DNA of 64,000 nucleotides from the NCBI RefSeq assembly GCF_014596085.1, contig NZ_JACCJY010000010.1, forward strand, positions 1-64,000, given 5' to 3'. A program made the position numbers and the translations under genes. This document shows, one piece after another, positions 1-8,377 of the stretch. How positions within the stretch are numbered: position 1 is the first letter of the stretch; every line of letters starts with the position of its first letter. The notes beneath the pieces were generated by a model that saw nothing but the letters and a program-made list of their open reading frames with translations, was not told the DNA's origin and did not search any database. The stretch is from Azospirillum tabaci. GTDB lineage: Bacteria; Pseudomonadota; Alphaproteobacteria; Azospirillales; Azospirillaceae.

Positions 1-3000
1 GGGGTCCCGGCGCCGGGCAGGGGGCTGATCTCCGGCTGTCCCCCCCCCCGGCCCCCCCGGCGCCCCCCCCCCCGGGGGCGGGAGGGGGGCGAGCGGCCGC
101 CACCGCGGCCGGCCGGGCGGCGGCCATGATGGCGGCGATGGCGCCGGCCTGCGGGCAGTCGGCCATGTCCTCCAGAGCGAGGCGCAGCTTGCGGCGCCAG
201 TTGGGGTACTGGTCCACCGTGCCGGGCAGGTTCACCTGTTCCAGCTCGGCGGTCAGGTCGTCCATCTGGACCATGGCGATGGCGGAGCCGGTGCGGGCCA
301 GGAAGGCGTGCACCGCGTGGCCCAGCGCCTCGCTGTAGGGGCTGTCGGGGCCGAAGCTGGCGGGCAGCGGCAGGAAGGCGTCGGCCAGGGCCACCAGCAA
401 GCGGGTGCGCTCGGCCTTGCGGCGCTCGCGCTGACGCTCCGCCTCACCCTCCGCGGGGTAGAGTCCGCGCTCCTCCTTCAGCGTGATATCGTGCCCCTCC
501 CACCAGCCGCGCAGCGTCGCGAGGTCATGGCTGCCCACCGTGGCGAGCGCCGTATAGGGGTAGTCGTCGGGGCCGCGGAACCCGCCGTCCTCGGTCCATT
601 CGAAGAACATCACCCGGTAACTCAGGACACCCGCCTCCGCCATGCGCTCGCGGAATCCCTCGGGCACGGTGCCCAGATCCTCCCCGACGACGAGGCAACG
701 GTTGCGCTGGCTCTCCAGGGCCAGGATTCCGAGGAGGTCGTCCATCGGGTAGGCGACGTAGGCCCCTTCGGAGGGCGGATGACCCTCCGGTATCCAGTAG
801 ACGTGCTGGAGCGCCATCGCGTGGTCGATGCGCAGCGCCCCGGCGTGGCGCATGTTGGCGCGCAGAAGCTCGATGAAGCGGGCGTAGCCGCCCTCGCGCA
901 GCGCGTGGGGGTGGAAGGGCGGCAGGCCCCAATCCTGGCCGGCCGGATTGAACAGGTCGGGCGGGGCGCCGACATGGGCCTGCGCCACCACCACATGCGG
1001 GTCGGCCCAAGTCTCCGCCCCGCCGCTGTCCGCCCCGACCGCGAGGTCGCGGAAGAAGCCGACGGCCATCCCACGCTCCCGCGCCCGCTCGGCCGCCGCC
1101 TGCAGCTGGCTGTCGGCCAGCCATTGCAGCCAGACGAAGAAGTCGATGCGCTCCCGCTGCTCCCCGGCGAAGCGGCGGACGGCGGGGGAGGTGGCGTCCC
1201 GGAATTCCTCCGGCCACTGGCGCCAGTCGGGCGTGCCGTCCTTGGCGAAACGCTCGCGCAGGGCCTGGAAGGTGCAGAAGCGGTCCAACCCCTCGCCCAA
1301 CTCGGCCCGGAAGGCGGCGAGTGCCCGACGCCGCTCCTCGCTGCCCTCGCTCTGGAAATGGGCGAACAGCCGTTCCAGGACCGGCAGCTTCAGCGCCGCC
1401 ACGGCGGCGTAATCGACCAGCGGGGCGGCCTCCGCCGCCTGCACCGCGCCGAGGAAGCCCTCATCCGCGATCAGGTCGCGGGCCTCGGCGCAGCCCATCA
1501 GTTCGGGCACCGCCAGCACGTCGATGTAGAGCGGGTTGAGGAACAGGCGGCTGGCCGGGGAATAGGGGCTGGCCTGATCGGGCTGGTCGAGGAACAGGGC
1601 GTGCAGCGGGTTCAGCCCGACGATGCCCGCCCCGCGCGCCGCCGCCATCTCCGCGACGCTGACGAGGTCGCCGAAGTCGCCGATTCCCCAATCCCCGGCG
1701 CAGCGCAGGGCGTAGAGCTGCACCGACAGACCCCAGATCCGCTCGCCCATCTGGAGCGGGGCGGGCAGGTGGCAGGTGGCGGGAGCGGCGATGACCGTGG
1801 TCTCCAGGCCGGGATGCTCCGCCCGCAGGCCCTCGACGTCCAGCCGCAGCCGGTGATAGCCGGGCGCCGGGGCCGCCCCGAGGTCGAGGCGGCGCACCTC
1901 GAAGCGCTGCCCCTCGGCACCCGCCTTGCGGACCAGCGGCAGGTCGCCGAAGCCGGCCTCGCCGCTGCGGTCGCCCCCGTCCTCCAGGCTGAGGGTCCAG
2001 CGCAGCGTCCCGCTGCCTTCCGGCAGGGTGACGGTGACGGAGAAGGGAGGACGGTCGATGCGCAGCACCGCCACCGGCGGCAGGGGGCGGGCCAACTCGC
2101 TCCGATCCAGCGCCTCGAGCGCCTTCGCCGGGTCGTCCGCGTCCACCTCCATGGCCGCGAGCAGGGCGCGGATGGTGCCCTCCGACGCCTGGACGGTCTC
2201 GCCCGACGCGCCGGTGTAGTGCGTCTCGATCCCCATCCGCTCGCCGAGCCGGTCGAGCGCCGTCGTCTCCTCGATGGTCCACAGGACGGACAGCGGCGCC
2301 ATGGTTCCGGCATCGAGGCCGTCGCCTTCGGTCCACAGGACGCGGCCCACCGCTTCACCCATGCCCTCCACCGGCGTGTCGGACAGGTTGGCGAGCAGAT
2401 GCAGGCGGCTGCCGTCGCCCAGCTGCCATGAGACGCGGATGCCCCGCCCGTCGATCACCTCGTGGGCGGCCGCACCGCCGGGCGCGTTCTCCAGCCGCGG
2501 CGTGATCTCCTTGTGGCGCACCGCCAGGATGCGGCGGTACCAGTCCAGCCACGCACCATGCTCGCCCGTCTTCCGGGCGTCCCAATCGAGCTTGGCCGAC
2601 TGGAAGGTCTCGGGCGCGGTCGGGTCGGGGATGCGGTCGCGCACCGCCGGGTCCTGGAATTCGGGGAACTTGGCGAACTCCTCCCGCCGGCCGTTGCGGA
2701 CCGCTTCGGCCAGCTCGTCGGCGAAGTCGCAGAAGAAGGGGAAGGGGCGGTCGGACGCCCATTCCTCGCCCATGAACAGCATCGGGATGCCCGGCCCCAG
2801 CAGATAGAGCGAGGTCGCCGCCCGCACCGCCTCGGGCCGGGAGAAGCGGGTGATCCGCTCTCCGAAGGCGCGGTTGCCGACCTGGTCGTGGTTCTGGATG
2901 AAGGTGACGAAGGCGGTCGGCGGCAGATGCGCCGATGGCTCGCCGCGGGCCTCGCCGCCGCGGTAGGAGGAAGCGTGTCCCTGGAAGGCGAAGCCCTCGG

Positions 3001-5680
3001 CCATGGCGCGGGCCAGCTTCACCGCGTCGCCCGCATAATCGGCGTAATAGCCGCCGGACTCGCCGGACGCCCAGACGTGCAGGCAGTGGTGCAGGTCGTC
3101 GTTCCACTGCGCGGTGTGCCAGCGCGGGTCGCCCTCCGGGTGGCGTTCCAGCAGGTGGGCCTCGTTCTCGTCGTTCTCCAGAACGAGATGGACGTGGCGG
3201 CGGCAGCGCACGGCGTCCTGCACGCGCTCCGCCAGCTCCTGAAGGAACAGCTTGTCGCTGTCGTCGAGGATGGCGTGGACCGCGTCGAAACGCAGCCCGT
3301 CCATGTGGAATTCCTCGATCCAGTAGAGCGCGTTGTGGATGAAATAGTCGCGCACGGTGGCGTTGCGCGGCCCGTCCACGTTGATGGCGTCGCCCCAGGG
3401 CGTCTTGTGCCGGTCGGTGAAGAAGGCCTTGGCGTAGGCGTGGAGATAATTCCCGTCCGGCCCGAAATGGTTGTAGACGACGTCGAGGAAGACCATCAGC
3501 CCCTTGGCGTGGGCGGCGTCCACCAGCGCCTTCAGGTCCTCCGGGCGGCCATAGGCGGCGTCCGGGGCGTAGGGCAGCACCCCGTCATAGCCCCAGTTGC
3601 GGGCGCCGGGAAAATCGGCGACCGGCAGCAGCTCGATGGCGGTGACGCCCAGCTCCACGAGGTGGTCGAGCTTGTCGATGGCGGCGCGGAAGGTTCCTTC
3701 CTCGGTGAAGGTGCCGACATGCAGTTCGTACAGCACCGTCTCGTGCCAGGGGCGCCCGGTCCAGGCGGTGTCGGACCAGCGGAAGACGGTGGGGTCGATC
3801 ACCTCGCTCGGCCCGTGCACGTCCTCCGGCTGGTGGCGGGAGGCCGGGTCGGGCACGCGCAGCCCGTCGGGAAGCTCGAACTGGTAGCGGGTGCCCGCCT
3901 GGGCCTGGGCGGTGGTCCAGTCGAACCAGCCGTCGGCCCGCCGCACCATGGGCAGCAGGGCCTGGGTGTCCTCCAGCCACAGCGAGACCTGCTCGGTCCC
4001 CGGCGCCCACAGGGTGAAGCGGACGGAGCCGTCGGGCTGCACCTGCGCGCCGAAGGGCATGGCGTGGGCCCGCGCCTCGCCGAGGCGGGTGGCGCCGGGG
4101 GCGGCCAGCCCGACCGGGCCGGACGCGCGGTCGGCCACCTCCGGCCCGGCGTCGGCGCCCAGGATGCCGATGGCCCCGGCCAGCGGGATGGCCAGCCAGT
4201 CGGGCCGGTTCGCCAGCTCGTAGCCGATCTCGTAGAGCGCCTTCTCCAGCAGGAAGAGTTTCAAAAGCTGCGTGGCGGTGGCCGCGTCGGTGGGCCAGCC
4301 CGGGCAATCCCCGATGGCCTCGCGGTAGCCGGCGACGAAGGCGGAGGCCGCCTCCCCCTCCCACCAGTTCAGCCAGGCGGTGCGTGCGCCGCGCGCCGTC
4401 TCGTCGAGGTCGGCGGGCAGGGCGGCCCGCGCCCCGGCGGCGGCGTAGGTGATGGAGCGCAGCATCCCCGCCACGTCGCGCAGGATGCAGTGCTTGGCCC
4501 GCCGTTCGGCCAGCGGGCGCATCGGCTCGCCCTCGAAATCGACGATGAACAGGTCGTCCTTGCCGGCCAGCACCTGCCCCAGGTGATAATCGCCGTGCAG
4601 GCGCATGGCGTGGAAGGTGCCGCGCGGCGGCGTCAGCGTCTCGATCTGGCGCATCACCGTCGCCTCGCTGTCGGCCAGCGAGGCGGCGTAGGGCGCGATG
4701 TCGGCGTTCAGCCGGGGGGCGGCCTCGCGCAACTGGCCCAGGACGCGGCGGGCGAGGGTGCGCACCCCATCCGCCCAGCCCTTCAGCATGGCCGGAGTCA
4801 CCGGTTCGGGCGTGAAGGCGTCGCCACCGCCGGGGGTGGCGAGCGCCCGGTGCATCTCCGCCGTGCGGCGGCCCAGCCGGCGCATGAAAGTCATCAGGGC
4901 GACATCGTCCGCCGTGTCGTCGAAGCGCTCGACGCGCTCCGCCAGGCAGGCGGTGACGTGGCTCCAGGCGTCGCGGGCGTCGGGTACCAGCTCCTGCAGG
5001 ATGCACAGGGTGGCGGCCTCGCCGTCGCCCGTGCGCTCCACCCAGCCGAGCAGCGCGGGGGTGTTGCGGAAGTTGGCGACCTCGGTCAGGAAGCGCCCGA
5101 CCTCCAATTCCGGATGGGTGCCGGATTCCAGCTTGCGCAACCCCTTCAGGATCGCCGCGTCGCCGACGCGGACGGAGGTGTTGGATTGCTCCGCCCCCGT
5201 CCAGCGCAGCGCGGCGCCGCCGTCCAGCGCGCCCTTCGCGGCGTCGAAGGCGCGGCTGCGGCCATAGCGCAGGCCGCCGTTCTCGCCGCCCTTGCGGATG
5301 CCGTCGAGCAGGGCGCGAACCACCTCCTCATCCCCGTAGCCGTCACGCAGGCTGCCCGGCCAGGGGAGCGCATCCGGGCCGGCGATGGTGAAGGGATCGG
5401 CGGTGTCGGCCTTGCCGTCGCGGTTGAGCACCAAGGGAAGCTGGTAGAGCTGCGGGTCCCGCCCCGGTGCCTCCACCCGCAGCAGGCAGAGCTGGGCGGA
5501 ACCGGAGGCCAGCGGAAGCGGCAGCGCATCGACGATGCGCACGGTGGGCGTGCCGGCGTCCTTGCCGGCGTACCAGCGCCGTCCGGTCAGGAAGCCGGGA
5601 AGCAGTTTGTCCTGAAGCAGGGACAGGGCCTCGCCCTCGATGGGGCTGGAAAAGACATTCGATTTGGGCGCTGTCGGCAA
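1..5680 (-). CDS. treZ: Maltokinase - TreZ - MalQ triple fusion (3' end beyond window)
   Basis: One uninterrupted frame from a TTG start (AGGGGAG 7 nt upstream) to the left edge, about 1850 residues. Order: maltokinase N-cap (about 1-110) and aminoglycoside-phosphotransferase-like kinase with HGDYHLGQ (His362) and VDFEGEP; a short linker near 540; malto-oligosyltrehalose trehalohydrolase (about 545-1115) with VYNHFGPDGNY, nucleophile Asp799 in GLRFDAVHA, acid Glu835 in LVLENDENEA and Asp932 in IQNHDQVGNRAFGER; then 4-alpha-glucanotransferase (from about 1120) with Asp1619 in LRIDHAMAL and Glu1667 in VVGEDLGTVP. All catalytic residues are present, so each part is probably active. The expected roles are maltose-1-phosphate formation, trehalose release from maltooligosyltrehalose, and glucan disproportionation, in the cytoplasm. 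The frame stays open through the homopolymer-rich first 100 bases, so the true stop is not seen. Confidence 0.88.
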   Translation of the reverse strand, partial: MPTAPKSNVFSSPIEGEALSLLQDKLLPGFLTGRRWYAGKDAGTPTVRIVDALPLPLASGSAQLCLLRVEAPGRDPQLYQLPLVLNRDGKADTADPFTIAGPDALPWPGSLRDGYGDEEVVRALLDGIRKGGENGGLRYGRSRAFDAAKGALDGGAALRWTGAEQSNTSVRVGDAAILKGLRKLESGTHPELEVGRFLTEVANFRNTPALLGWVERTGDGEAATLCILQELVPDARDAWSHVTACLAERVERFDDTADDVALMTFMRRLGRRTAEMHRALATPGGGDAFTPEPVTPAMLKGWADGVRTLARRVLGQLREAAPRLNADIAPYAASLADSEATVMRQIETLTPPRGTFHAMRLHGDYHLGQVLAGKDDLFIVDFEGEPMRPLAERRAKHCILRDVAGMLRSITYAAAGARAALPADLDETARGARTAWLNWWEGEAASAFVAGYREAIGDCPGWPTDAATATQLLKLFLLEKALYEIGYELANRPDWLAIPLAGAIGILGADAGPEVADRASGPVGLAAPGATRLGEARAHAMPFGAQVQPDGSVRFTLWAPGTEQVSLWLEDTQALLPMVRRADGWFDWTTAQAQAGTRYQFELPDGLRVPDPASRHQPEDVHGPSEVIDPTVFRWSDTAWTGRPWHETVLYELHVGTFTEEGTFRAAIDKLDHLVELGVTAIELLPVADFPGARNWGYDGVLPYAPDAAYGRPEDLKALVDAAHAKGLMVFLDVVYNHFGPDGNYLHAYAKAFFTDRHKTPWGDAINVDGPRNATVRDYFIHNALYWIEEFHMDGLRFDAVHAILDDSDKLFLQELAERVQDAVRCRRHVHLVLENDENEAHLLERHPEGDPRWHTAQWNDDLHHCLHVWASGESGGYYADYAGDAVKLARAMAEGFAFQGHASSYRGGEARGEPSAHLPPTAFVTFIQNHDQVGNRAFGERITRFSRPEAVRAATSLYLLGPGIPMLFMGEEWASDRPFPFFCDFADELAEAVRNGRREEFAKFPEFQDPAVRDRIPDPTAPETFQSAKLDWDARKTGEHGAWLDWYRRILAVRHKEITPRLENAPGGAAAHEVIDGRGIRVSWQLGDGSRLHLLANLSDTPVEGMGEAVGRVLWTEGDGLDAGTMAPLSVLWTIEETTALDRLGERMGIETHYTGASGETVQASEGTIRALLAAMEVDADDPAKALEALDRSELARPLPPVAVLRIDRPPFSVTVTLPEGSGTLRWTLSLEDGGDRSGEAGFGDLPLVRKAGAEGQRFEVRRLDLGAAPAPGYHRLRLDVEGLRAEHPGLETTVIAAPATCHLPAPLQMGERIWGLSVQLYALRCAGDWGIGDFGDLVSVAEMAAARGAGIVGLNPLHALFLDQPDQASPYSPASRLFLNPLYIDVLAVPELMGCAEARDLIADEGFLGAVQAAEAAPLVDYAAVAALKLPVLERLFAHFQSEGSEERRRALAAFRAELGEGLDRFCTFQALRERFAKDGTPDWRQWPEEFRDATSPAVRRFAGEQRERIDFFVWLQWLADSQLQAAAERARERGMAVGFFRDLAVGADSGGAETWADPHVVVAQAHVGAPPDLFNPAGQDWGLPPFHPHALREGGYARFIELLRANMRHAGALRIDHAMALQHVYWIPEGHPPSEGAYVAYPMDDLLGILALESQRNRCLVVGEDLGTVPEGFRERMAEAGVLSYRVMFFEWTEDGGFRGPDDYPYTALATVGSHDLATLRGWWEGHDITLKEERGLYPAEGEAERQRERRKAERTRLLVALADAFLPLPASFGPDSPYSEALGHAVHAFLARTGSAIAMVQMDDLTAELEQVNLPGTVDQYPNWRRKLRLALEDMADCPQAGAIAAIMAAARPAAVAAARPPPAPGGGGAGGAGGGDSRRSAPCPAPGP

Positions 5681-5760
5681 GACACGTCTCCCCTGTTGGG
5701 CGGCACGGCTCGCACAACAACCGGGGCGGTGCGGTGTTCCTCCCGCCTAACCGTAGGTGG

Positions 5761-6075
5761 CTAGCCGTCGGACATGCGCGGATGGTGGGGCAGGCGGCCC
5801 AGCCGGCCGACCCGTTCGGCCAGTTGCAGCGCCTCGACCACGTCGTCGAGCCGCCCGCACTGCATCAGCGTGTGGGCGTGGGTGTTGAGCGCGGCGACCA
5901 CCGCGCGTTCGTCGGACACGCCGTCGGCCGGGCGCCCGTCGCGGTCGAGGATGACCGCGCCGAGCGCGGCCAGCGCCTCCGCCGACAGATTCACGGCGTC
6001 GAGCATCGCCGCGTCGTCCTTCTCCGCGGCGTTCAGCACGGGTTCCAGCACCTCGGCGAGCAACCGGGGATTCAT
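5761..6075 (-). CDS. Hypothetical helical protein, 104 aa
   Basis: Start chosen at the ATG preceded by AGGAG with 9-nt spacing; an in-frame upstream extension exists but lacks a ribosome site. The product is acidic, rich in Ala, Leu and Glu, and looks all-helical (MNPRLLAEVLEPVLNAAEKD onward), with no signal peptide or membrane segment. I do not recognise a family. It lies 80 nt upstream of the trehalose fusion gene on the same strand and may be co-transcribed with it. Confidence 0.6.
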   Translation of the reverse strand: MNPRLLAEVLEPVLNAAEKDDAAMLDAVNLSAEALAALGAVILDRDGRPADGVSDERAVVAALNTHAHTLMQCGRLDDVVEALQLAERVGRLGRLPHHPRMSDG

Positions 6076-6181
6076 GAAGGCACGCTCCTGACGGCATCTG
6101 TGCTTTAAAACACTGAAGATGGCCCGTTGTGCCGCCGCCGCAAGCCGATGCCCCGTCAACTGAACGGGAGGTAGAGGGCCT

Positions 6182-6433
6182 CTAGGCTTCCAGAACGGAT
6201 TCGACCTCGGACAGGTCGCTCAGACGGCGGGCCAGCTTGTCCGTGCACTGGATTTCCAGGATGCCGAAGCCGGCGTTGGGCGCGATTGCGTGCAGGTCGC
6301 CGGCCATGCCGTTCTGGCTGGCGAAGCGCTTGACCCGCTCCACCATGGCGTCGCGCTCGGGCCGGCCCGGACGCAGGCCGGGCAGGGGGCGGGTGAACAG
6401 GACCTTGTAGCGTTTGAACATGGCGTGAGCCAT
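6182..6433 (-). CDS. Hypothetical small protein, 83 aa
   Basis: The ATG at 6433 gives MAHAMFKRYKVLFTRPLPG and has GGGAG 8 nt upstream. The Met at 6421 (MFKRYKVLF) is an alternative start. A basic N-terminal half is followed by a short alpha/beta-like segment ending in an acidic tail (SDLSEVESVLEA). There is no signal peptide, membrane helix or recognised domain. It sits in a run of short minus-strand genes between the FAD oxidoreductase and the trehalose fusion. Function unknown. Confidence 0.55.
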   Translation of the reverse strand: MAHAMFKRYKVLFTRPLPGLRPGRPERDAMVERVKRFASQNGMAGDLHAIAPNAGFGILEIQCTDKLARRLSDLSEVESVLEA

Positions 6434-6536
6434 GGGAGAGGCTCCCGACCTGCTGAATGGAGATGGACGCGCCAGGGGGTGTGGCACGTCCGCCCCCGTC
6501 GGTGCAAGCCCTTCGGGCCGGGATCAGTCCCCAGCG

Positions 6537-6692
6537 TCAGTCCTTGCTCGGCTCCACATTCTCCGCGCCCTTGCGGGTGCCGCCGAAGCGGTCGGCGCCC
6601 TTGGCGTCGGGAGCGTCCGGCTTCTTGTGGTTGCCGGTGTTCTGCTGGTCGTCGGTGTGCTTGACGGTCTCTTCGGTGTGGGGCTGCTTCAT
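6537..6692 (-). CDS. Small hydrophilic protein, 51 aa
   Basis: A 51-codon frame starts MKQPHTEETVKHTDDQQNTG and ends in EPSKD-stop. It is strongly hydrophilic, His/Asp/Lys/Asn-rich, without cysteine or hydrophobic segments, so it is probably disordered. GAGG lies about 8 nt before the ATG. Composition and codon use look like coding sequence rather than spacer, but with such a short frame that is a judgement. Function unknown. Confidence 0.5.
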   Translation of the reverse strand: MKQPHTEETVKHTDDQQNTGNHKKPDAPDAKGADRFGGTRKGAENVEPSKD

Positions 6693-6757
6693 CGCGGGGC
6701 CTCATGCTCCGTTCGGAAAGGTCACCCCATCAACCGGCTAGGCTCGCGCCCGTTCCC

Positions 6758-7936
6758 TCAGATCACGTTGGTCTCCAGCAGGGGGCGGTTCTCCACCAGA
6801 CGGTCGTAGGCGAAGGCCGACAGGTTCAGGCTGCGGTAGGCGCCGGTCGCGATCAGCTCCGCCAGCCCGCGCCCGGCACCCGGCGCCTGTTGCAGCCCAT
6901 GGCCGCTGAAGCCGTTGCAGAACAGGAAGTTGCGAAGCTCCGGATGCGGCCCGATGACGGCGTTCTGGTCGATCTCGTTGTACTCGTAGAAGCCGGCCCA
7001 GGCGTTGGTGACCTTGATCGCCTCGAAGGCGGGGACGCGCTCTGCCAGCGCCGGCCACATCATCTCCTCGAACAGGTCGTGCTCCACCGTCAGGTCGTCG
7101 GTGTCCGGATCGCGGTCGGCGGGCGGCGGGGCGCCGCAGATGAACTGCTTGCCCTCCGGCCGGAACCACACGCCGGACGGGTCGATGACCAGCGGGCAGC
7201 CGGAAAGCTCCTCGCGGCAGTCGAACACGAAGACGCAACGCTTGCGCGCCGACACCGGCAGCTCCACCCCGGCCATGGTGGCGACGCGGCGGGCCTGCGG
7301 CCCGGCGGCGTTGACCGCCACCCCGCAGGACAGCCGCTGCCCGTCGGCCAGACGCACCGCGGTGACCTTGCCGTCGGCGGTGTCGATGCCCGCGACATCG
7401 CCGGCGATCATGGCGACGCCCAGCGCCTTGGCCTTGCGGCGGAAGGCCTGCATCAGGCTGTAGCCGTCGAACCAGCCCTCCCCGGACAGGCCGAGCGAGC
7501 CGAGCGCGATCCCCTCCACCGACAGCCAGGGGAAGCGGGCGGTCAGGTCCTCCGGCGACAGCAGGGCGACGTCGGCTCCGCAGGAGAGCTGGATGGCGTT
7601 GTTCCGGCGCAGGATGTCCGCCCCGGCCCCGGTCGCCAGATAGAGATAGCCCGGTTCGCGCAGGCCCAGATCCACCGGATCGCCGTCCACGGACAGATGC
7701 TGCGTCGCGTTGCGGATGAAGGACAGGCCGAACTGCGACAGGGCGATGTTCGCCGGGGTCGAGAATTGCTGCCGGATCGAACTGGCCGACAGGGCGGAGG
7801 AGGCGCGCTGGTAGGTCGGGTCCCGCTCCACCACCGCCACGGTGCCGCCGAAGCCGGGGTCGTTCGCCAGGAAATAGGCGACCGCGCAGCCCATCACACC
7901 ACCGCCGACGATCACGACGTCGTACCGATCCGCCAT
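6758..7936 (-). CDS. FAD-dependent oxidoreductase (DAO family)
   Basis: 392 aa, the usual size for D-amino-acid-oxidase-fold enzymes. The N-terminus has the Rossmann dinucleotide motif VVIVGGGVMGCAVAYFLA followed by an acidic end to strand 2 (VVERD). The C-terminus carries the second FAD contact FCNGFSGHGLQQAPGAGRGL. Start ATG with GGGAG 6 nt upstream. The family oxidises the C-N bond of amino acids or N-methyl amines such as glycine or sarcosine; the closest known relatives are FOXRED1-like proteins. The substrate cannot be read from sequence, and no neighbouring catabolic gene points to one. Cytoplasmic; single-gene unit. Confidence 0.85.
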   Translation of the reverse strand: MADRYDVVIVGGGVMGCAVAYFLANDPGFGGTVAVVERDPTYQRASSALSASSIRQQFSTPANIALSQFGLSFIRNATQHLSVDGDPVDLGLREPGYLYLATGAGADILRRNNAIQLSCGADVALLSPEDLTARFPWLSVEGIALGSLGLSGEGWFDGYSLMQAFRRKAKALGVAMIAGDVAGIDTADGKVTAVRLADGQRLSCGVAVNAAGPQARRVATMAGVELPVSARKRCVFVFDCREELSGCPLVIDPSGVWFRPEGKQFICGAPPPADRDPDTDDLTVEHDLFEEMMWPALAERVPAFEAIKVTNAWAGFYEYNEIDQNAVIGPHPELRNFLFCNGFSGHGLQQAPGAGRGLAELIATGAYRSLNLSAFAYDRLVENRPLLETNVI

Positions 7937-8025
7937 CGAACGCTCCCGAATTAACCTTGTTTATCGTTCCGGTGATCGGGCCAGAAGGCGGGGCCGCCGT
8001 CAAGAGGGCTCAGGAGGGCCGGCGC

Positions 8026-8358
8026 TCACAGCCCGGCGATGGCGCGGGCGACGGTCATCCACTCGTCGCCCGGCTCGGCGTCGCGCAGGGCCAGCAGCGG
8101 CGGCCAGACGCCCAATTGGCTGCGGCGGCGCTCGGTGACGAAGCGGTCGATCTCCTCCGGCGTCGGCAGGCGGTCGGCCTTGCGCTGGTTGCAGCGGCGG
8201 TGCGCCAGAACGACGTTCGGCGCCGCGTCGAGGCCGCCATAGGCCAACGGGATCAGATGGTCGAAGGTCGCCTTGGTTCCCACCGGCTCCCCGCAATAGA
8301 AGCAGCGGCCGCCTTGCAAAACGTCCATGAGGCGGTACTCGTCGGGACTGACGGGCAT
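8026..8358 (-). CDS. HNH endonuclease-like protein
   Basis: 110 aa. The HNH zinc/metal fold is visible: a CFYCGEPVG CxxC knuckle, then FDHLIPLAYGG (the Asp-His of the first motif), then NVVLAHRRCNQRKADRLP with the Asn, His and Cys of the second half. This is the compact free-standing form found widely in alphaproteobacterial chromosomes. There is no restriction, phage or intein context. It lies 19 nt upstream of nothing related: the next gene on the strand is separated and belongs to a kinase. A nicking or structure-specific nuclease is possible; the role is unknown. Confidence 0.8.
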   Translation of the reverse strand: MPVSPDEYRLMDVLQGGRCFYCGEPVGTKATFDHLIPLAYGGLDAAPNVVLAHRRCNQRKADRLPTPEEIDRFVTERRRSQLGVWPPLLALRDAEPGDEWMTVARAIAGL

Positions 8359-8377
8359 GACGGCATCCTTCAGAAAT

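Noticed and set aside
308-5764. Two very long plus-strand frames (707 and 1100 codons) opposite the trehalose fusion
   Set aside because: They are antisense shadows: composition is Gly/Arg/Gln/Val-rich with no domain, while the minus strand carries three complete enzyme domains with all catalytic residues.
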